Source: Globodera rostochiensis
Lineage: Eukaryota; Nematoda; Chromadorea; Rhabditida; Heteroderidae
Direction: 5' to 3'
Assembly: GCA_018350325.1 (NCBI GenBank)
Contig: JAEVLN010000005.1
Location: 2,614,142 to 2,678,141, forward strand
DNA: 64,000 nt
Of this stretch, positions 56,545 through 64,000 are shown in pieces (position 1 is the first letter of the stretch; every line of letters begins with the position of its first letter). A program made the translations under genes and the position numbers. The notes under the pieces are model-generated. The model worked only from the letters and a program-made list of their open reading frames with translations, was not told where the DNA came from and searched no databases.

Positions 56545-56780
56545 GGAGTCGAAAATGTTCTCGGCGGCGCCTATCAGCACCGCCGACCCCCCCCCCCCCC
56601 TACTACCCAGAGTGAGGCAATTAAAGAATTTTCGCATTTTCAATCCCGGGTTAAAAGTCGAAATCCCGATCCCGGTTCGAGATGCTGAATCCCGGACAAG
56701 CCATTCAAGGACGTGGAAGCACAAAAAACGAGGCAACACCGGATTTCCGCGTTTTAAGAAAAAAAAAAAAAATTATTGAC
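56545..56780. other. Second GC hairpin and low-complexity DNA; no gene
   Basis: A further hairpin copy lies at about 56563-56588, followed by a C run. The rest is CCCGGGATT-like repeat DNA. Confidence 0.5.
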
Positions 56781-56965
56781 AATTTGAGAAGATTTGCCGA
56801 AGTGTCGATAAGAGATGTTAATTAAGTGGATTTGTTTTTCTGGGAATAATGAAACAAATTCGAAAACAAATTGAATTGATAAAATGTTGACAAAGAAAAA
56901 AAGAATAATAAAACGACGGAACCCCTCAACAGCAAAATCCCATAAATCTCCTCGTTTTTCACTTT

Positions 56966-59771
56966 CTAAATGCCATCGGCAATGTTGAATTTGAAATTCG
57001 GGCCAAAATTCGCTTCAATTTTAGTGCCAGGATTGAACAAAGTAACGCATGGAAACAAATCGGCGCTAAAATCGACACGCAAACCGGCAGTTTCTGTGAA
57101 AAATAAAAATAAATGAAAAAGATTAATTGATGAAATCCAAAAATAATGGGCCATCGATTAGATCTTTCAATTAAAGAAAACACCCAAAAGTGGTTAAATG
57201 CTCTTAATTATTTTTATTCATATTTCTCACCCAAACTATTGACTAAAAAGTACAAATTTGTCAAAAAAGAAATTGCCGTTTAATTTAAATTAATCTTTTT
57301 GTTTCTCACCCATACGCTGTCCATTCTTTGTGTAAATGATTTGGCGAGTTGCCAAATCCACGCCGCAGCCGATGACGTCACCTTCCATAAATGTGGGCTT
57401 TCCTCTGATTAAAGGCCGCTTATCGTTGAACAGGCGGAAACATCCCTCAATCGCATGACCCCAAAAACTGCCCCTGTTATCGTATGCGTAAGTGCCTTTG
57501 TAACGTCCAACCCATCCGCCCAATGGCATTTGTTTGGGCGCAAGTCCAATGAAAATACGGCTAAATGTAAGTTTTTTTAAATGAAAAGATTTTTAAGCAT
57601 TTTAAACCTCAATAATTTATTTATTTAACTTACTATTGCTTCTCTACGATGGTCACTTCGTAGTAAAAAATGCCGAAGTCCTTTTTTAGTATTGGCTGTA
57701 TAGCGAAGACAGAGCAAAACCCTAAAAAGTAAATTTTAAAAAAATGTTAACTCTTTTCATAAACCGTTTTAATCAAATCCTAAGAGAATTAATTATATTT
57801 ACCCTCATTCTCTCCAGTAAATTGGACAACCAATCGGCCGGGCTCAGAGAGTGTTAGTTTGTCGTGACATGCAGCGGAATCCCATCGATTTTGAAGGGGT
57901 AGTCCTAAGAAAAAATATTAAATATATCGTCGCGCTTTTGTGCAATTCATTGCCCCCACTCTCAGGGTGCCACCTGTAAAAGCACGTCCATTAGTTGGGA
58001 ATTGCAGCGGGTACAGCTCGGGCAGGCCGGCGGCGTCCGGATGAGAATGGTGCACATAAACGCTCATCATTTGGTTAAGTGTCAACACTCCGGACGGAAC
58101 TGTCAAAAGAGCAAAATTCAATCAAATTTTGGAGTCTCGGAATTATGAAAATAGTTTTGGCATTTTAAATTCAAACTGTCCAATCCAAATGGGTGATTGA
58201 TTACCAATATTCTGAGTAAAATCCTTTTGAGGAATGAGCGGAAAACGAATTTTGAAAAGTGCCGGGCCGAGCATTTCGCGTCGATTCGCCGCCGAACACT
58301 TTTTCCCATTTTGACGGCATTTTTCGTCCGCCCACCGAAGTGCCTAATTATTTTAATGGACAAATAAACAATTTTAAAATAATTTTAATTTGTTTTATTA
58401 TTTTTTATAAATTTACGGCATTCCAAATTGCAATTTCTTCACTGATCATCAACTCGTCACGGTCCAGAATATCACACAATAATTTTTGATCAATTTGCAA
58501 AAACGCTTCCGAGAGGATCAAAGCGTCCGCATTCACATCGATGTGCTCCAAACAACGGCAAGCGAATGCCCAAAATTTAAAAAAAACAATTTTATATTTA
58601 AATATTATTCAAAATAATTAATTATGGTTGTTTAAACAAAAAGACAACAAAATTAATTTAGAATTAAAAATCAATTACAATTTGCCTCCCCCCACCTTTT
58701 CTCCAAGAAAACGAGTCTCGTCAAACGCGAAAAAAACATTGCTCAGCTTCCATATGGGAAAGTTCAAACACAAATCCACAAGTTCAGGAAGATCATATTT
58801 TTTAGCTTAAATTCAAAAAAAAAAAATTTAAAAACCGAAACATAAAAATTTATGACCCGCATAAAGCACAGCGATTGCATTGTCCCCGTTCAGTCCGCTC
58901 ACATCGTCCGCATAAATAAAGCTGAGCATCGCCTTGAACGCCCCCAACTCCACGTCGGGCACCTCCACGGCTTTAGTCTCTTCCGAAGGGTCTAAAAATT
59001 CGTTAATCAAAAAATTTACTATAACGAATATTTTTTCGAGATTTCAAAAACGTGAAAATGATTTATGTGTGAACCCAAAAAGGTTAAAATCTTTTAAAAA
59101 ATGCACGAAAATGTTTGTAATAATGAAAAAACAAACCCAATTCAATTGTTATGTAGAAATGTGCTACATATCATATAAAAATTGTCAAAAAAAAAGATTG
59201 CATTTGAAATTGTTTGAATTCGGGTTCGACATTTACAATTCCGAGCTCTGATTCGTGATCTACGCATACCTTCATGCATTTAAAATTTTATTTAAAATTA
59301 CTTTTAAAAAGGGACCGCAATTCCATACCATTGCCATTTTTTCGGCTTACCCCCCCCCCCCCCCGCCACTGAAAATTTTTGCGAGTCGGCATCCTTAAAG
59401 GGAAACGCGCCTTTCCAAGCGGCGGCGGCGGCGGCCTTTGCATTTCGGGCATCAAAAGGGAACATTGCCTCAAAAACGTCGGAGGCCGCCATCAAAATTG
59501 CTTTGTGTGCTGGCAGAAGCTTAACAAAATTAAAATATAGTAATTGAAAAATAATTAATAAAAAGTAATTAAAATATCATTAATTAAAGTAATTTAAATA
59601 TCATTAATTAAAGTAATTGAAATATCATTAATTAAAGTGAGTGTTTCACCATTTTTCAGAACTTGCCTCTTTTTCGTCTCCTCCCCCCCTCACCAAAAAG
59701 TGAACGTCCGCGCCATTGCCCGTGTCCAGCAAATGCTTAATACGGCCGACCAAAGAATTTGGTTTTGGCAT
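56966..59771 (-). CDS. BTB-BACK-SPRY fusion protein, copy D
   Basis: Exons 59771-59667, 59519-59351, 58991-58857, 58805-58696, 58545-58417, 58343-58205, 58099-57974, 57904-57803, 57721-57634, 57560-57310, 57093-56966; 1482 nt, 493 aa, all in frame. Same domain order as A-C but inverted in the window. Exon 2 is 66 nt longer: the inner donor used by A-C (GGAAAG|GTAC) reads GGAAAG|GCGC here, and the next donor lies after a run of 15 G, adding [19 protein letters not shown] in frame. The second SPRY exon and LAPKQMP match copy B, whereas introns 6-7 match copy C. The 5' leader has lost the candidate splice acceptor. Intron 1 is GC-AG. Confidence 0.8.
59530..59640. repeat. 24-bp tandem repeat in intron 1 of gene D
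   Basis: TTAATTAAAGTAATTxAAATATCA units, the inverse and drifted form of the array in gene C. Confidence 0.75.
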
Positions 59772-60156
59772 TTCAAAAAATTGTATTTTTAAATCACCTC
59801 TAAAAACCGACTTTTAAATATACTTATTTTAATGTAGGAGCCCTCACCGACTTATTCGTTATGAATTAATTTATATTTATATATAGACTGAAAGTTGGAA
59901 TTATCTTATAAATTGAATGGATTTTTGCGGTGGGCTAATGTTGACCTGAAAAGGGGGAAGGGGGATGGGCATTTATTCACTTTTGGGTGAAATTTCTCAT
60001 TTTATCGTTTAAATTTTTATTTGAATTGTTTATTTGCTCCCAGCAAAATGTTGAGAGAATTAATTGAACACAGACAAAAGGAAGGTGAGAAAATAGGTTT
60101 GAGTAATGAGAAATTTCCCCAATTTCTGAAAACGAACGATTTTTATTAGATTGCAC

Positions 60157-60281
60157 TAGGGTTCGGATAATCGGGTTGGGGCCGGGCGGGCTTTGCCGGG
60201 CGAATACCGGGCTTTAGCCCGGATCGAATATTTCCAAGTCGGGCGCCCGCCCGCCCGAACCGGGCGCCCGTCCGAACCCTA
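60157..60281. mobile_element. 125-bp GC-rich MITE with hAT-type target duplication
   Basis: Ends TAGGGTTCGGA / TCCGAACCCTA, exact 8-bp duplication GATTGCAC (60149-60156, 60282-60289), interior of CCGGGCGGGC motifs. It is inserted in the repeat block upstream of gene D. Confidence 0.9.
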
Positions 60282-61112
60282 GATTGCACGAGAGTCTCGG
60301 TCTCGAGTATCAACTCAAGAAAAGTCTCGGGTTTACCACACATATCGCCCAATCAGCGGAAAGCGATGAGTGGTCAAGGCCTACTCTAGTTTTGGGGATT
60401 TTTAGCACTATTATTGAGATTATATCTGTGTTACTTTTCCAAGATTTTTGTATATCGGATTATTCGTTTAAAAAGTTATCAACAAAAAAACGGGTCGACG
60501 GCGGAGAACGAATGAAAATGAACAAACGAAGGGAAAGAGTTATTTGTGTGTTGAAAACGTCATAATTATGCACTAATTTGCACGTTGTCTAATCAATAAA
60601 TCGATTGATAATGAGAGAAATGGGAGGTCAGAGAAGCAAAATAGCAGTTGTTGGGCGATGGAACGAAGTCCAATTCGGTGAAAGAAGTAGAAATTTGAGA
60701 AGATAATTCAGGGATGCGTTCTCAAAATTGAGTTCGATGGCACAATATGATGACGGAAAATCCAATTCAACGGAGTTTCATCTCGCCCATTTTATCTGTT
60801 TGCGGGGATTGGCCCCTTCCCTTCGACTACAGTATCCCTTTTTGGTCTTAGAGAATTGCGCACCACGGGCCAAAATTTTTGAAAAATATTTTTATACAAA
60901 CTTGTCTGAAATTATGTTATTTGATACGCAAAGAATTCGACAATTAAAAATTAAATTGAGAATTTAAAGTGGTTTAAACCACACTGGGTTGAGGTTCGTT
61001 AGGCTTAGAGGCTTAGGCCACCCTGAGCTTAGGGGTTCAATCAGCCCATCAAATAACATAATTTCAGACAAGTTTGTATAAAAATATTTTTCAAAAATTT
61101 TGGCCCGTGGTG

Positions 61113-62024
61113 CAGGGCTGTGTCGAAAGTAAAAAAAAAGTCGAAATCGAAAATCGAAACTGAAAAGTTCGAAATCGAAAATCGAAAGGAAAAAAACGTC
61201 GAAAATCGAAATTCGAAAATCGAAAATCGAAACAAAATCGAAAATTTTTTTTATGTGATTAGAAAAATTTTTTTTTAAAATAATTTATTTAATAAATATT
61301 TTTTGAAATATTCACTTGTTCATTTTTAAAATTTTGAAGGATGCATTTTTTGTTTCAGAGGCCTTCATATGCCCATTTTAAGCTTTTAGGAGGGTGGGGT
61401 GTCGGCGGTGCCGATAGGCGCCGCCGAGAAAATTTTGAATTTTTGACTCAATTTGTTAAGAAAAATGATCCAAAAACCACAATGAATTGGTCGACTTTAT
61501 GCTTTCAGTGGCGGCCCGTCGGTGCCGATAGGCGCCGCTGGGAGAAATTTGGGGGTTTTGTTAAGCAATTTCACCAAAATTTTCGCAAAATTAAGCATTT
61601 TTCTTCGTAATTTCGGGGAAAACATTTTTACATAAGAGTGGGGGATGTACGGCGGTCTTTTTTTGTAAGTATTTTAATTTAAAAATAATTGAAAATCATT
61701 AAAAATGTTCCGTTAATGGGGGATAGAATGTGAAGGCCGAAGAAAGGTTAAAAAAGTGATCGCACTGTAGCGGGTTCGAACCCAAAAGACAAAATCGTAA
61801 AGACAAACCACTGAGCTATAAATTTACCTATTGGACGCATGTAAAAACGAGTGAAATTTTGTCAAAAAGTTGGTAAGTCCACTGCCCATCATTGCCAAGA
61901 ATTTAAAAACCGGGACCTCCGACTTTCGAAATTATTTTCGAAAAACAGCCCATTTTTGTCGAAATCGAAAATCGAAAGGAAAAAAACGTCGAAAATCGAA
62001 AATCGAAATTTCGACACAGCCCTG
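61113..62024. mobile_element. Non-autonomous hAT-like element (912 bp) with TCGAAAATCGAAA ends
   Basis: Terminal repeats CAGGGCTGTGTCGAAA / TTTCGACACAGCCCTG and an exact 8-bp duplication CCGTGGTG (61105-61112, 62025-62032). Subterminal regions are CGAAAATCGAAA arrays. No transposase frame; a SINE is nested inside. Confidence 0.9.
61395..61835 (-). mobile_element. tRNA-derived SINE nested in the hAT-like element
   Basis: Minus strand: A box TAGCTCAGTGG (near 61810-61820) and B box GGGTTCGAACCC (near 61769-61780), both perfect matches to the pol III consensus. Two GC hairpins follow, at about 61513-61540 and 61402-61428. Confidence 0.75.
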
Positions 62025-62104
62025 CCGTGGTGCGCAATTCTCCATGTTGGTGCGCAATTTTTAGTGCGCAATTCTCCTCTTTTTTTTTGCTGGTGCGCAA
62101 TCCT

Positions 62105-62440
62105 CCGTGCGCAATTCTCCGGCCCCCGGTTATCTGTTTGCGGGGACTGGCCCCTTCCCCATCGACTACAGTATCCCTTTTTGGCCCTTACCCGCCGGCC
62201 GAGTACGCAAAGAATTTAGAACAACATAAATACAATTAAATAGAGTTCCTGGACCGGGCCAACAAAAACAAAAACAAATTCGATGCTTTTGGTGTTAATT
62301 CGGTGGGAGGTCGTGTGCTTTTGATCCTCTCAACTAAAGATCGGACCGATCAGGATTTTCGATCCAAATCTCGATTCAATCAATCTTCAAGTCCGATCTC
62401 TACTCTCAACGGCATTCGCTTCTCATTTCAATTTGTGAAT
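62105..62440. other. No gene; inverted copy of 3040-3400
   Basis: One inverted unit of the 69-bp repeat (about 62120-62210) followed by sequence matching 3040-3320 inverted. Confidence 0.6.
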
Positions 62441-62780
62441 TTAAAGTCGGTTTCCTCCTTTTTTTAGTCTATAAAAAGTTGGGCAGAATAAGTCCAAAAC
62501 CCTCAATACTTCAATTATGTTCACGCATTGCTTTGGCGATAATGCTTTTTGCCCCTTTTTATGCATTTTTTGAACGATTTGTGCAATAAAAAGATTTTTG
62601 GAATTTCGAATTCGGGTCCGCGGGAGCTTCCGAATTGGTTGAATGGGGGAAGTCAAATTCGCCCCGTCCGTAAGCAATGAATATTTGCGCCGCTTTTTTT
62701 AAATGAATCGTCCAAAATTTTTATTCTTTCGTCGGATTAAGCCTAAGAAAATGAAAATATAATTCCCTTTAATTATTTAA
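62441..62780 (-). pseudogene. SPRY relic: last-intron fragment
   Basis: Matches the last intron of the SPRY genes (GTCTATAAAAAGTTGGGC, TGCTTTGGCGATAATGC) and, at 62735-62760, a scrap of the boundary before the first SPRY exon. No coding exon is left. Confidence 0.55.
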
Positions 62781-63140
62781 TTTGGATAAATTCTGGGGGT
62801 GGGGCCAAAAAAGTCGAACCGGCGGTGATGCTATTTGTTCTAAGCCTAACGAACTCCAAGCCAGGGTGGCTTAGCTAACAAACCCCTAAGTCTCTAACTT
62901 TCCCCAGTTATTCTATCCGGCTGTGGTGTTACCTAAAAGTCTTTTCAAAAATTTCAATAGATTCAAAAATTTTCTTTTAAATTAGTGTCGCATATTCCAG
63001 TGTCGTATTTTCTTAATGTCGCATTTTTCAGTGTCGCATTTTCCGGGCGCCCATAAAAGTACTCACCAATTCCTTAAAAAGTCACCACCTCTTGGCTAAT
63101 TGTTGCTCGCTGGGCATCGTTGGATCGCGCCATCGTTGAT
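62781..63140. other. No gene seen
   Basis: Contains a CAGTGTCGCATTTT cluster (62985-63050) related to the arms of the foldback element at 30735-31250, and the GAACTCCAAGCC...GGTGGC segment, similar to 60995-61030. Confidence 0.4.
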
Positions 63141-63149
63141 ACCCTCATT

Positions 63150-63545
63150 TAGTCGAACCTAAATGAAATTTTTGGAAACCGGTCGGGGACGCCCGACCGG
63201 GCAAAAGAAGTTTGTGTTGAAGGAAAAATTTGAGCATTGGTGCCCGAATTCAATTTCAGTGGGTGGTCAAAAAACCAATCGGCCGGGCTCAGAGCGGTTT
63301 TTGCAGTGGTTGCATCAGTCTGGTCCTCTCGTTTAGTCGAAACTAAATGAAATTCTTGGAAACCGGTCGTGGACCCCCGACCGGTCAACAGAAGTTTCTT
63401 TTCATTGGAGCAATTCTCATAATAAATCTTGTTAAAATATTCAAAAAAAAATTTCAAGACTGCGCCTACGGCACCGCCGACAATGAACATCATTGCGGAT
63501 TGTTTTACTTCAAAGTGCAAGTGGAGATAATGGGCGAGTAAGTTG
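63150..63545 (+). pseudogene. Scrambled SPRY gene fragments
   Basis: 63440-63540 reads HHCGLFYFKVQVEIMGE before a GTAAGT donor, a diverged second SPRY exon. At 63275-63300 on the opposite strand is a scrap of the first SPRY exon (GAGCCCGGCCGATTGGTT). A duplicated 45-bp segment (GAAACCGGTCG-GGAC) occurs at 63170-63205 and 63355-63390. Confidence 0.55.
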
Positions 63546-64000
63546 TGAAAAGAACCAGTTGAGCTACTTGAACGTTACTCGTCAACCTCAACCCTCCCTC
63601 ACCCAATAATATTTAAGAGGCGGTGTCGCTTTGGGCTTATGCCAAAATCAGTGCCGAATATTTGCTCTATTTATTTCTATTTTTGTTTTTGTTGGAATTT
63701 CACTTTTTTTTTGCTCATTTTCTCTGAATATCATTCTGATTTTAACATAAAATCTGATTCCTTACAACCTGATTGGGTGGGATGAAAATGATTTGACGCA
63801 AAACGATGCCTCTCGATGACTTTTCTCATTGGCAGAGGAAAAGCTTCTCATCGCAAGCATTCGTCTTAAAAGCCGCAAAAAACTTCAAATTTTGATTGTA
63901 CAAAAATTCGCAATTACGAGTGCACGGCTTATGCAAATTTGAACTATCCGGTTGCATAGCGCGTTATTCAAAACCAAAAGCATTCCCATGCAACCGCCTC
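63546..64000. other. No gene; third copy of the 51.1-kb repeat
   Basis: From about 63730 it matches 51065-51310. Confidence 0.5.

Noticed and set aside
61755..61830. Possible genuine tRNA gene on the minus strand
   Set aside because: Perfect A and B boxes but no complete cloverleaf, and it is embedded in a SINE inside a transposon.

Overview
This is a repeat-rich, intron-rich eukaryotic window. The best match is a plant-parasitic cyst nematode (Globodera/Heterodera type). The grounds are many short-intron SPRY-domain genes with the signature [21 protein letters not shown], which resembles the RBP-1/SPRYSEC/RanBPM-like expansion of cyst nematodes, plus BTB/BACK genes of the kind expanded in the same worms. 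The species assignment rests on remembered family resemblance, not on a search. All spliced models below were assembled by hand. In almost every model the exon phases agree across all junctions, which is the main support for them.

Layout. 1-2140: coiled-coil/SPRY gene on +. 4600-7397: BTB-BACK-SPRY gene A. 8918-11603: coiled-coil/SPRY gene. 12255-13222: non-autonomous hAT-like element. 13469-14334: LINE fragment between two identical 177-bp repeats. About 15124-15841: EF-hand copy 1 and an SPRY relic. 16522-19522 and 20456-23233: BTB-BACK-SPRY genes B and C in tandem. 23925-28651: an SPRY gene split in its first exon by a complete hAT transposon (23957-26785). 28934-31898: two more hAT-type elements with nested SINE and foldback DNA. 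32120-37310: an inverted duplication with EF-hand copies 2 and 3, an unrecognised gene and a cysteine-rich exon. 37785-39060: degenerate SPRY gene on -. 39701-41190: minisatellite with a 628-bp higher-order period. 41944-43364: SPRY terminal-exon relic and two foldback elements. 44584-46899: coiled-coil/SPRY gene on -. 47-51 kb: low-complexity and repeat DNA. 51810-55294: large coiled-coil/SPRY gene on -. 56966-59771: BTB-BACK-SPRY gene D on -. 60-64 kb: MITEs, a further hAT-like element and SPRY relics.

The block [gene A + gene 8918-11603] and the block [gene D + gene 51810-55294] are inverted copies of one another, so they probably arose by segmental inverted duplication. B and C are extra tandem copies of the A unit. 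The fusion architecture suggests a cullin-3 adaptor arm (BTB-BACK) joined to a variable protein-binding SPRY arm. The other SPRY genes carry coiled coils instead. Transposons of hAT type have visibly shaped the region: nine elements are flanked by exact or 7/8 target duplications of 8 bp. One of them disrupts a coding exon and another sits exactly at a stop codon.
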